This document shows positions 45,905 to 58,338 of a stretch of DNA of 64,000 bases, in pieces. The stretch is from Psettodes erumei (lineage: Eukaryota > Chordata > Actinopteri > Pleuronectiformes > Psettodidae), in the NCBI GenBank assembly GCA_016785225.1, contig JAFBJZ010000512.1:5741001-5805000 (forward strand). The letters run 5' to 3'. How positions within the stretch are numbered: position 1 is the stretch's first letter; each line of letters opens with the position of its first letter. Both the position numbers and the translations under genes were made by a program. Under the pieces are notes generated by a model. That model was not told where the DNA came from and made no database searches. It worked only from the letters and a program-made list of their open reading frames with translations.

Positions 45905-48830
45905 AAAATGCATCAAAATTTCATATTAAATGCCTCAAAATGCAAAAAAAAGGCAAGTCTTAAAAACATCAAAGAATGATGTTTTATGAACACTAGATAG
46001 CATATTAGACGTTAAAGATGCAAAAAAGGTCATATTTTAGCATGTCAGAAAAATTAAAAAACGACATACATATGTCGAAAAAATGCGAAAAATTTTAAAC
46101 TTTCAAAATGCCTGAATATGCCTGAAAATGCAAGAAAACATCAAATAACGATGTTTTATGAACACTAGATAGCATATTAGATGTTAAAGATGCAAAAAAA
46201 GGTCATATTTTAGCATGTCAGAAAAAATGAAAAAAAGACATACGACGTATGATGAAAAAATGCGAAAAACGTCAAAATTTCAAAATGCCTGAAAATGCCT
46301 CAGAATGCAAGAAAACATCAAAGAACACTGTTTTATGATCACTAGATAGCATATTAGTTGTAAAAAATGCAAAAAAGGTCATATTTTAGCATGTCTGAAA
46401 AAATGAAAAAAAAAACGCCATACGATGTATGATGAAAAAATGCGAAAAATGCGAAAAATGTCAAAATTTCAAAATGCCGGAAAATGTCTCAAAATGCAAG
46501 AAAACACCAAAGAACACAGTTTTATGAACACTTGATAGCATATTAGGTGTTAAAAATGCAAAAAGGTCATATTTTACCACGTCAGAAAAAATGAAAAAAA
46601 CAACATACATAGGTATGATGAAAAAATGGGAAAAATGACAAAATTTCAAAATGCCTCAAAATGCAAGAAAACATCAAAGAACACTGTTTTATGAATAGCA
46701 TACTACAAAATATTAGGTGTTAAAAATGCCAAAAAAATGCCTCAAAATGCAAGGAAACATCAAAGAACAATGTTTTATGAACACTAGATAGCATATAAGG
46801 TGTTAAAGATGCAAAAAAGGTCATATTTTACCTTGTCAGAAAAAAAAGACAAAAAAAAAGACAAAATTTCAAAACGCCTCAAAATGCAAGAAAACATCAA
46901 AGAACACGGTTTTATGAACACTAGATAGCATCTTAGGTGTTAAAGATGACACACAAAATTTCAAAACGCTTCAAAATGCAAGAAAACATCAAAGAACACT
47001 GTTTTATGAACACTAGATAGCATATTAGGTGTTAAAGATGACACACAAAATTTCAAAATGCCTCAAAATGCAAGAAAACATCAAAGAACGATGTTTTATG
47101 AACACTAGATAGCATATTAGGTGTTAAAAATGCAAAAAGGTCATATTTTACCACGTCAGAAAAAATGAAAAAAACGACATACATAGGTATGATGAAAAAA
47201 TGTGAAAAATGACAAAATTTCAAAATGCCTCAAAATGCAAGAAAACATCAAAGAACACAGTTTTATGAACACTAGATAGCATATTAGGTGTTAAAGATGC
47301 AAAAAAGGTCATATTTTAGCATGTCAGAAAAATTAAAAAACGACATACATATGTCGAAAAAATGCGAAAAATTTCAAAATTTCAAAATGCCTGAATATGC
47401 CTGAAAATGCAAGAAAACATCAAAGAACAATGTTTTATGAACACTAGATAGCATATTAGGTGTTAAAAATGCAAAAAGGTCATATTTTACCATGTCAGAA
47501 AAAATGAAAAAAACGACATACATAGGTATGATGAAAAAATGTGAAAAATGACAAAATTTCAAAATGCCTGAAAATGCAAGAAAACATCAAAGAACACAGT
47601 TTTATGAACACTAGATAGCATATTAGGTGTTAAAGATGCAAAAAAGGTCATATTTTACCATGTCAGAAAAAATGAAAAAAACGACATACATAGGTATGAT
47701 GAAAAAATGTGAAAAATGACAAAATTTCAAAATGCCTGAAAATGCAAGAAAACATCAACGAACACAGTTTTATGAACACTAGATAGCATATTAGGTGTTA
47801 AAGATGCAAAAAAGGTCATATTTTAGCATGTCAGAAAAAATGAAAAAAAACGACATATGACGTATGATGAAAAAATGCGAAAAATGCGAAAAATGTCAAA
47901 ATTTCAAAATGCCTGAAAATGCCTCAAATTGCAAGAAAACATCAAAGAACACAGTTTTATGAACACTAGATAGCATATTAGGTGTTAAAAATGCAAAAAG
48001 GTCATATTTTACCACGTCAGAAAAAATGAAAAAAACGACATACATAGGTATGATGAAAAAAAAATGTGAAAAATATCAAAATTTCAAAATGCCTGAATAT
48101 GCCTGAAAATGCAAGAAAACATCAAAGAACAATGTTTTATGAACACTAGATAGCATATTAGGTGTTAAAGATGCAAAAAATTAAAAAACGACATACATAT
48201 GTCGAAAAAATGCGAAAAATTTCAAAATTTCAAAATGCCTGAATATGCCGGAAAATGCAAGAAAACATCAAAGAACGATGTTTTATGAACACTAGATAGC
48301 ATATTAGACGTTAAAGATGCAAAAAAGGTCATATTTTAGCATGTCAGAAAAAATGCGAAAAATGACAAAATTTCAAAATGCCTAAAAATGCAAGAAAACA
48401 TCAAAGAACACTGTTTTATGAACACTAGATAGCATAATAGGTGTTAAAAATGCAAAAAGGTCATATTTTACCATGTCAGAAAAAATGAGAAAAATGACAA
48501 AATTTCAAAATGCCTCATTATGCAATAAAACATCAAGGAACACTGTTTTATGAACACTGGATGTTAAAGATGCAAAAAAGATGCAAAAAAGGTCATAATT
48601 TGGCATGTCAGAAAAAATTACATGAACACTCGAAAGATAGCATATCAAATGTTAAAATGCATGCAAAAATAGTGTCATATTTAGCATGTAAAAAACCTAC
48701 AAAAAACATGAAAAGATGTTATGCTATTCTCGGTCATAGAAATGCAGTATAACATGTTGGAAAAATTAGAAAATTGTCAAAATTTAATAAGTCCTAAACA
48801 TGCAACAAAACATCAAATATTTGTGTTTTA
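45905..48830 (+). repeat. AT-rich tandem satellite/minisatellite array (about 17 units)
   Basis: Head-to-tail units share tgcaagaaaacatcaaagaa, gttttatgaacactagatag, catattaggtgttaaa, ggtcatattttagcatgtca and caaaatttcaaaatgcc. Spacing between successive cactagatag marks is mostly 167-189 bases, with shorter forms of about 92 and 132-146. The right end (48600-48830) is degraded. Open frames here are by-products of the repeat. Confidence 0.95.
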
Positions 48831-49700
48831 TCCACACAGTGAATCCTGGCATTGTCATCTTGGAATATGCCTGTGCCATCAGGGAAGAAGAAAATCCATT
48901 GCTGGAATAACCTGGTCACTCAGTATAGTCAGCTGACCTTGTTCTTTTGGCACATACTGTTGCTGAACCTTGACCTGACCAACTGCAGCAACCCCAGATC
49001 ATAGCACTGCCCACACAGGTTTGTACAGAAGGCACTAGGCATGATGGGTGCATCATTTCATCTGCCTCTCTTCTTACCTTGATGCGCCCATCACTCTGGA
49101 ACAGGGTAAATCTGGACTCATCAGACCACATGAACTTCTTACATTGCTCCAGAGTCCAATCTTTATGCTCCCTAGCAAATTGAAGCCTTTTTCCAGTTAG
49201 TCTTACTAATTAATGGTTTTCTTAAGGCTACACAGCCAGTCCAGTCCCATTCTATTCAGTTCCCTTTGCATTGTGCATGTGGAAATGCTCTTTCTTTTAC
49301 TATGAAACATAGCCCTGAGTTTATTTTCTTCAAATCTTTCATCTTCATCTTCCTTGAAAACGATGTTTCCACACTATCCTTCCAGTTTTTAATAATGCAT
49401 TGGACAGTTCTTAACCAAATTTGAGTAGTATGAAATCTCCTTTGATGTTTTCTCTGCTTGATGCATGCCAATGATTTGACCCTTCTCAAACAGACAAACA
49501 TCTTTTCCATGACCATGGGATGTGTCTTTCGACATGGTTGTTTGAGGAATGAGAAGATACTCATAGCATCAATTGGGGTTAAATAACTTGTTGCCAGCTG
49601 AAAGATATTACTGACCATGCAGTAATTATCCAGCCAGGAGACTTGTACGTATTTGCTTAGTTAAATCCAGTCGGTGACTTTTTTTTGGCCAGGCAGTGTA
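48822..49700 (-). mobile_element. Truncated Tc1-like DNA transposon
   Basis: The right end is a terminal-repeat-like sequence, read on the minus strand as tacactgcctggccaaaaaa, typical of a common fish Tc1-like family. It continues through a leader and a decayed transposase. The other end runs into the satellite near 48822, so the second terminal repeat and the end of the gene are missing. Confidence 0.8.
48840..49535 (-). pseudogene. Tc1-like transposase remnant
   Basis: The start codon at 49535-49533 opens the usual N-terminal MSKDTS-type sequence and decayed helix-turn-helix region. The catalytic part reads WSDESRFTLFQSDGRIKVRR and later MIWGCCSWSGQGSAT. The DDN motif with the second catalytic Asp falls near 48865-48885 but in another frame. 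In-frame stops, a frameshift, an apparent deletion of some 75 bases near 49320-49360 and loss of the C-terminus with the catalytic Glu make it inactive. Confidence 0.78.
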
Positions 49701-52700
49701 TGTTGATGTCCCCACTCCTCTGAACAAGACAACACAGTGGAGCCATAATCTGGTTTGCTTTGACATCTAGTGGAGAAATATTTTACTGCAGCAGGTCCCA
49801 TGGCAGTATACCATGTGGAATAATGAGCTTGTGCCATCTTGTCCTTGATGTGTATCAATGTTTAGTGGTGATAAGGCCAATCTTACCTTTCATCTATGGC
49901 AAAAAGGAATGACAGTGGAGCATTCTCTTGGTGTATTTAATAATATAATATGTATATGTATATAAGTGTATTTGTCAAACTTTGTAAGGACAAAAATGTC
50001 TTCCAGAAAGAAGATAACAATACATATATTATTTTATTTGCATGTTACATGGTGATAAACACAACAGTACCATTAAGTTTCTGTGTGCACCAAGCTATCT
50101 CCAAAAAAGAGCTTACTTGCCCCAACATCTCAATTCACATTCAAATACAGAACACTGAATTCAAACATCTTTATTTTGTGTTATGAACATTTTCTCACAT
50201 ACCTTTATTATATGTCATTTTTTAGAAACTGACTGCAATTACCTTATGCAATAATAAAGTAAAATAAAATAGAAAAAAAACTCAAAACAGGACATTGCTG
50301 GGTCATAATGGATGATTGAATCTTAATCTCCCATAACAAAGGGAAGGGAAGTACAAAGATGATAGTTACATTTGCTGTTCAAATTTTTAAATGTTGTAAA
50401 AACATGATCTTATGGATCACCTGACTTTACAACATTCTACTGTAGAAACATCATACTTTATATACACACAAAGGTGGAAACAAAAACACAACAACAAAAA
50501 AAGAATTTAAACTTGGTGGGGAAAGGTTGGAATCTAAACCACCACAGCTTGGTGGAAAGTAGAAAGTTAGCTGTTTGGCCAATGCATTACGTATCTCATG
50601 GCTTGTGTTTGTGACTTCTCCAGTAGGTTGATAATAATGAATAGAATCCTATGAGCACACACGCACACATACATAAGCCAGTTTTATACAGTTAAGTGAT
50701 GATAATGGTTTTTAAAGACAATGGTCAATAGTAAACCACAAAGCTGCATCTACACTCTTCAGTAGATATCCAGGTCTGTCTGTAGGGTGTTGGTGCTGTG
50801 TCGATATAGGCTGGCCGTTGGTCTCTATGAACAATGGGATTACACCACATCTTATTCCTTTCTACTTTGTGGATAAGACAGACCTCAATGGTCTTTACAT
50901 AAGTGGTCTTCATATATCAGTCAGTGCCTATTGGTTGGTTTTAACCTACAGGGACACACTTGGACATTAGTCAGGTTTGCCTCACATGACAATCACCTGA
51001 ATGGTTTAAGGTTTAGATGATGAATGACACTTGTCACTTAACTGTCCTTTAAAATCTCTCCTTGTGCTACCCATCATGCATCCCAAGCAGGTTAAAATAA
51101 ATGTTGAGCACAACCTAAATGTTTTTTAACCTGCTCGTCAGGGTCTCCTCCTGTACAAAGCACATTTGCACTTGTCTGAGATGCCCTGAGGCGTTAATCT
51201 CTTTAACTTTTATGTAACACACACACAGACAGACAGACTTCCTGGAATAAACATGTAGCACAGACTGTTTTTTCAAATTATTTTGCCAGAGCTTCCAGAT
51301 CGTTCACTTTCCCACAGTAAGATAGTTGCTGTTGATAAACTTGCATCCTCAAGAATGAGCGAGCCAATGGCTAAAAAGCAGTAAGAGAGACTGCAGCAAT
51401 ACCAGTGTAATACAAAAACATCAGGAGTCAAGTTCTTCCACATTAGTGTAGATACACCAGAGTTACTGGATAAGTTGTTAAAAAAAAATGAAACATATTT
51501 TTTTGAGGAAAAAGTAAAATGAAAATGATGTAAGCATAAAAACAAGCAGCTCTCTCATCATGACCTACATTGTAAGATATTGTTTTTGTTGTGACTAATA
51601 GAAATGACAGAAATGTTTTTTAACTGTTTAAATGCTTCAGTTTTGATTGAAATTGTGGAGTAATTTCAGTTTCTGTACAGCTCTACATTAACCATTTCAC
51701 CTACATGAAAATTAGACTGGATCATATGGCAGAACCAATACCACAATGTCACATAGCTATGGCCTTAGAAGCATTTACAATGAAAACACTGGGAACAAGT
51801 CTTTTAATTTATGATGACAAGGATGACATTAATTACACGTGTGTTTTACAGTACTAGTACAATCTCGGCTTGGCTGTTAAGAGAGTGGAGACGTGAACAC
51901 GCATACAGTAGAGGAGCTGGGCACTGGAGTCCATATGTTATTAATCACCTTATAGGAAGTCAAAATAAATGGCAAAAAAGGCAGCTAATAGTGCACAGTT
52001 TCAGCTATTCTCATCAAAACAGAAACAACCTTTGGGCTGTTTCCTGAAAGAACTGCACTGTTTGAAAGATCCTCTTGTCGGCGAAACATAAAATATTGAC
52101 TCGCATAGTATTCATTTTGTCTGTAAAGACATAAATTTAGTTGTCAGCTTAAGAATTGGCAAAGGTCAGTAGGTTGTTAAAGAGTGGCCCTGAAGACAAT
52201 TGGGGGATAAGCATTATTTGCTTTGTTCGCTCTCACATTAAATTTTCTGGTACATGGACAAGTATCACAAGCTAAACATCATATTCCATTCCCTATTATA
52301 TCCTGTAAGCCAGCACTTGTATCATCTCAAGGATAGGTACAATAATAACTGCAAAAAAGCAGTCTTTTTATGCTGTATTTTTGTTAAAACATCATTGTCT
52401 ATTGGACTTGGGTCCACATCATAGACCAGGGTAGTTTGAGAGACCTGCAATCCTCATCAAATTGCTACCCTATTCAGAAATGTTGACACATAAAACTTGC
52501 CTTTTCATATAGTCTCATTGAATTCAAGTATATATATACGTATGTACACACAACTAAAATGAGAAAGGTAAAGACAAAAAAATACCTCAATATATTGTGA
52601 AATTTTTCTGTATCATTTCATATTAAAACACACATACTTCTTTGAAAGAGAATAACTCAAAAGTAAGTCATTCATTGGTGTCATATGTTGTTTTTTTTAA

Positions 52701-53896
52701 AATCCAAATTCCAGCAGTATAGAAGAATGATCTGAAAACTCATAAACCTAAAGCAAACTCATTGTTTGTGGTATAGTGTATATGAAGTTAAATGCGGTAC
52801 AACCTGCCACGGAGCAGAGACAAACCACACGGTATGGTTGGTTGGTTTTCCAAACAAGCCACATACACTGCAACAATCTACTCTGGTTCCTGATGTTACA
52901 ATGGCAGAACAAGTTGTCTTTTCATAGAGAAATACAAAATTTTACTATGTACAGCACGCATCATTATCACCTACTGTGTTTCTTTTTATTTTATGTGAGA
53001 GTCCTACTGCAAAAAAAGAGGAATTCTATTGGATTGAAGGCAAGTGGTTGAAAGCCACTAAATGAGGACGTGGATACCCATCACCCGATACACTAATTTC
53101 TTCAGTTTTTATTTTATTTTATTTTGCATGGTTTAGCTCAAGTCAATTCTATTCACTGCATCGTCAAAATCTGGGGTGAACGGAAACAGCCCACGTCACT
53201 GCTGCTTCTTGAAACAATGTCATACTCAGTGTTACGGTCGGATAGCATCGGATTATGGTTGTAAAGATTTACAAGCTCTGATCTCATTACAGATTTAGCT
53301 ACTTCTATTATCCCTTGTATGTGATTATTTCAAGTCTAAAGTATACAGTATGTATATTTGGCGGATACTTTGTGTGTTGCGCATTAATGCACTGGATCAA
53401 CACTCGGATGAATCTATAATTTAAGTTAACATAGTGGGAGTAGGAAAAAATATACCTTATGTCTTCAGTACTTCTAGAGACAAATGAGTGTTGGCATCCC
53501 TGTCAGAGGGTTGCCTCTGCTTTCACTCCCATGAAGACAAAAAACAACAAATCCCAAACTGGATTCAGACTCCAAAGACAAGATATCGCAGAAACAAAGA
53601 AGTGCATATGAATTAAAAAGAGCAATGCATTTCTAGCACTGTTTGCTTTTTCTGTCCTTCATTTCACTGTTTTTTTTTGTTGTTCTTAATAACATTTTAC
53701 TCATTATCCATCGCTTTTTGTAATATCTGAAAGCAGTGCTTGAGAGCACGTAAGGATTTTGTATCAGGATGCAAACAGTCTGGAAGGGCGGTAAAGTTGG
53801 TAATAAGGTAGCTGTAGGGATGTTGGCGAGTTGGAGAGGAGGAGGGCAGAAGGGAGGCTATGAGGGGGAACAAGAGTAAAGAGGAGGACAATGGTA
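49701..53896. other. Region between Tc1 remnant and lsamp stop; probably includes lsamp 3' UTR
   Basis: AT-rich, with no exon recognised on either strand. IgLON genes often have long 3' UTRs, so part of this (minus strand, below 53897) is probably lsamp UTR. A TTTATT cluster near 53107-53125 gives minus-strand AATAAA signals. The UTR end cannot be placed from sequence. Confidence 0.45.
53107..53125 (-). terminator. lsamp: Candidate minus-strand polyadenylation signals for lsamp
   Basis: ttttattttattttatttt on the plus strand contains overlapping AATAAA signals for a minus-strand transcript, about 0.78 kb beyond the lsamp stop. Confidence 0.35.
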
Positions 53897-53994
53897 TTAA
53901 CACTTGAAGAAAATGCAGGCGAAGGAGGCCAGCAGGAGCCACAGTGATTGAGATACACAGGCAGCACCGTTGATGTCTCGACCTGTCCCAGGTC
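53897..53994 (-). CDS. lsamp: lsamp terminal coding exon: GPI-anchor signal
   Basis: Acceptor ctctgtgcag behind a CT-rich tract. Encodes PGTGRDINGAACVS then a hydrophobic tail (LWLLLASFACIFF) ending KC, stop TAA. The small residues around Asn-Gly-Ala are the likely omega site. It parallels PGSVRGINGS and the terminal ...SKC of mammalian LSAMP. Confidence 0.9.
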
Positions 53995-56613
53995 CTGCAC
54001 AGAGAGAGAGAGAGAGAGGGGAGTATTAATGCAGAAACCAAAGTGAATGCCAGAGAGCTCACTCAGACCAGCAGGCCCATTAACTATTGCCACTGTTTTG
54101 ATTTAACAAGAAAAAGGATGACAAATATTTGGGTATTTGCTTTCATTAACCAATTCCACAAATTAATTATTCTGAGACTATGAATTGAAAACATATTGAA
54201 CCATTCAGTAAAAACATCAAATCCTGTGTAATGCAAGTCATGTGTTTGAATGAGCTGTAGCCTGTCCAAGGTTATAAATGACTAAAGACTACAGGTGGTA
54301 TGTGGAGACATCTAGTGGCCATGTGCTGTTACTGACTCTCTTTCTGTGACGGAAGCTCGAGCCCAATTTAAGCTTAAGTGATGCATGAATTCGGGAAAAA
54401 GACAGCATTTTAAGAAAACATTTGCAAATAGTTCAAATACGAGGCATATGGAGAAACAAATGGGCACAATGCTACAAAAACAGAAAAGTCAGTCAAATAC
54501 AGAGAACACAAATGACAGTCTGGTGTTGTTTTTCTAAATCTTGTTCATTGTCAAATTGACAATGTACGATTTTCTTTATTTGCTTTTGTGTTGATTTTTT
54601 AAAAAAGTTGCAGGACAATGAGCACTTCGGGCTACAGCAGAAATAAAACTTTTCAAAAATGGTATTACATCACAGGAGAGAAAACTGTGGTTTCACACCT
54701 TCAAGTGCATTGCACTACTGGTGTCATCTGATGCAGCAGACATCATGTTTAATCTCTGTTAACTATTACTCAAACAGCAGCAGGGGGTGGGGAAATTTTG
54801 GTGAACTAAAGTGGCCATAGGCGATATTGCCCACCCACAGCACTTATGGTCATTGGTCTGTACTTTATCTGATGCTGTGGAAAAGTTGATAGCATGTTCG
54901 ACTGGCTCAAAACAAGTGGTTGGGTTTGGAACGCACCTGTGGAAAACTTCTTTAAAAAGCCTTTTTTTTAATAAAACAGTTTTGAATTCAAAAAGTGAGA
55001 TAAAGCAAATGACACTAGTGGTTATACTCACTATAGAGGAAGAGGCTAGCATTCTGGACGCCCAGTCGGTTTGAGGCCACACAGGTATAGTTCCCATAAT
55101 CCTCTTCGGTGACATTGGCAATCACAAGAATAGTGGTAGTGCCAAGAATTTGGATGTTGATGCCCTGGGCATTGGACAGCCTGGAGAGGAGAGACAGACA
55201 TAAGTGATGACATTTTGAGTAAATTTCAAAGCAATGAAAATCAGAGGACCCGAAAGCCAGAAGGGAGTTTGTGATTTGTTTTATGCAAAGAAATTAAGTC
55301 TGCATGTTCTGTGCAAGAAGGGAAACTTCAGCAAAGCTTAATTAGCTGACAAAATATTCAGAGATGTTACCAAATGAATATACACTTCCTTCGGCTCACT
55401 ACATACTACAGTCTCAACCTACTTGTGGCTTAAAAATAGACTTGATTATCAGCTTTACAGCAACATGACACTTTCTCATTGTGGCTGACAGGATTCAGCT
55501 GTTTTCTGAATGTGGTATGAGGCTCAGTGTGTTGTGTCTCGCCTCATATTTGAACGATTTCTGTGAATCTCTTCATAAGATAATTTTGTCAGCACCACAC
55601 AATTCTGTTAAAGTTGCTCATGAATCATTTATGTTCTGCTCAAATTATTTTAATGTGACAGTTCTGCAAATCTTCTGCATGCCAGAGTATCCGATAAGGA
55701 TTTACAGAAGGCCATGGAGTATGACATTTGAAGAGAGCCAGCTCTATATGCCAACAAATGAATAACAGACCTAACCACGCTGTCAAAAATGAATAAAACC
55801 TTGGTATTTACTATATTTGAGTACAGGCCTTCAGATAACTAATACCATTAATTACAGTATATTGCACAAGGAGATGCACTTGTACTTGTGCTGGCCACCC
55901 GTCCATAATAGCTGAGATCAGAGTTCTTTAAGTGAACTTTCCAAGTGTAAATGCCATGAGTCTTAAAAGGGGAGACAAGCCTTCCTTATTTAATGCTGTA
56001 CACCGCATGTATGACTTTTGCTCTTTGTCGTTGTATTTCATTTTGACAAATGAATTTGTTGTCTTTTGTTTGCTTCCATCCAACAAGCAGGATCAACCCT
56101 ATCCCGTCTTGGGATAAAAGATTAGTATGCTGCTCAAGTCCCACGCTGCACTTCTGGGTACTCTAATGACCACCAAACTTCTGACAATCAATTATGTCAA
56201 CCTTGAACCTCTTTCACAGTAAATGAATCAATACAATTTGCTGACTCAGACTGTATACCTCACTGATGAAGTGTTCCTTACATCATCACAACCAAATAAA
56301 AATCTTAATAGCACAGCACGCAAAATGGATTCTGCTTCTTCTGGGCTGATTGAGCCCTTTCATATCATAAATGCGGTGAAGTTCATTTAAGGCAAGTGCC
56401 TCAACTTAATCCTGCTTAAGTCTTGGTAATGTGGTAATCGGAATTTGAGCAGGGGAGTGAGAAGTTTATGCTGACACATACATGGGTGATAAAATGTATT
56501 ATGAAAAAGGAAAATGCACATCATGGCAGAACATAATTTGGCTCACTGAGAAGTGGGGAACTTGATAAAGTGCTGAGGTGCTTTCCATAGGGACACCTTG
56601 GGAACACTGATGG

Positions 56614-56644
<31 letters not shown>

Positions 56645-58297
56645 TTGTGTGTGTGTTTGTGTCTGAAAGCAAGAGACAGACCTAATGGAGGGCAAGTGCA
56701 TCAGCAATGTCCCCGCTCCATCTAAAAGCCCCCCCGATAAGACCAGCAACAGATATATTCTCCAGTGTGTCCTCATGAGAAGTGACTGCACTATTAAAAA
56801 GGCCTGCCTGCCCACAGAGCATGCTGAGAGATCCAGATAATGCACTGCACTGCACACAGCTATTTTTACTATAGATTATAGTGTATGATTATAATGCAGT
56901 AACAGGAGACACACTGAGCTGAAGGTTTCTGCTTGGATGCCCTGCAGCAGAAAACTAGAAATAAAGAACAGGAAACTGGATCTCTGGTCTCTAAAGTGCT
57001 CCATCTTTTCTGTAAGCATATATCAAGCTCAACATTTCTGCTGCCCATTTTAACTTTTAACATGTTGGCACACGCAAATATGCAGCCTGCAACTTCCCTC
57101 ACTTTTGATTTCAAGTTCGTCGTCAAATATACCTGTGTCCCTGCCAGCTTCTTCATCTGGCATAATAGACTGGAATACATTATCCCAAAAGTTGGCAGAA
57201 ATGTGCATGTCTACCTTTTTTGGAGCCAAGTTTTTTTTATACTCAATGTCTTTTCTCACAGGCAGAGGGCAGCAGTGGTCTATGGGCTATCTTCAGTGGT
57301 AGTTTCTTGATGCGCAGAGCCACTGGGTTACATTAAACACTAGATTGAAATGTTTTGACCTCTGTATTTGGTGGAGGGCGTTCAGCCTGTACGCAGGGCT
57401 GTGGCTGCAGGCCGGCAGAGATGAAAGACCAGAGCAAATCATCAGATGGACAGATTTGATTCTGTAGTGTGTGGGAGCATCTAAAGTGGGTTATCACTGC
57501 CAGAGAAAGTGACAGGCCTGTTATGATTCAAGGCTGATGATAAATTAAATCAAGTGGATAGTCCTGCTGAGACTTGTAACCTGGAGATGATTGAAAATGG
57601 TCCAGTGGCTGTGACAGCCATGTATCAGCTGACAAAACAACAAACATATCTGTCTTTCACGGTGGCTGACAGCTTATTTTGGATATTTTCATGTTATAAA
57701 CATGGATGGAGTGATTTACTGCATAGAGACACGCAACTTTAACTCGCTTTTGTAGAGAGACAGCAGTGGTAGATTCTACAGTCAGATGAGGGTAACATTA
57801 TGGAATTGATTTACAGTTTCCACTATGGCCAATGAGAAGAGGAAAAAAAGAGCAGGGAGGGCCCTGGTAGCCAGCTAGTTACAAACAACTGGCCAGCTGC
57901 TTTAACATCAAGATGGAGCTATCTACTGAGACTAATTGGGGCTCTAAATACTGCAGCCTCTCAGATTCCAATGAAGTAAGATATGCTGTGAAGTTGTGTT
58001 TCATTTATATTTCAGAGCATGAGTTACGTTTGATCAGCTGAGGAGGTCCACGTTTTCATGTGGATATCAAGAGTGAAAGAGATATGAATAATGTCAGGTG
58101 AGTTAAGCATCTCTACTCAGAGGAGAGAGAAACGCAAGCTCTGCAGCCAAGTTTGTGTTCACCAGCTTTTGCCAAGCAGTTAGTTCGAGCTTCATCAGTT
58201 TAGTTTATTTGGGCAGGTGAGAGCAATGCTTTTTGAACTTGGCACTAGATAACTGGACCAAAAATGTGTGACTTAGCCCTCATTCCAAGAGAGCTAT

Positions 58298-58338
<41 letters not shown>

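Noticed and set aside
46461..47562. Repeated 62-codon minus-strand frames (MKFCHFSHFFII...)
   Set aside because: They are translations of satellite units and recur only because the DNA repeats.
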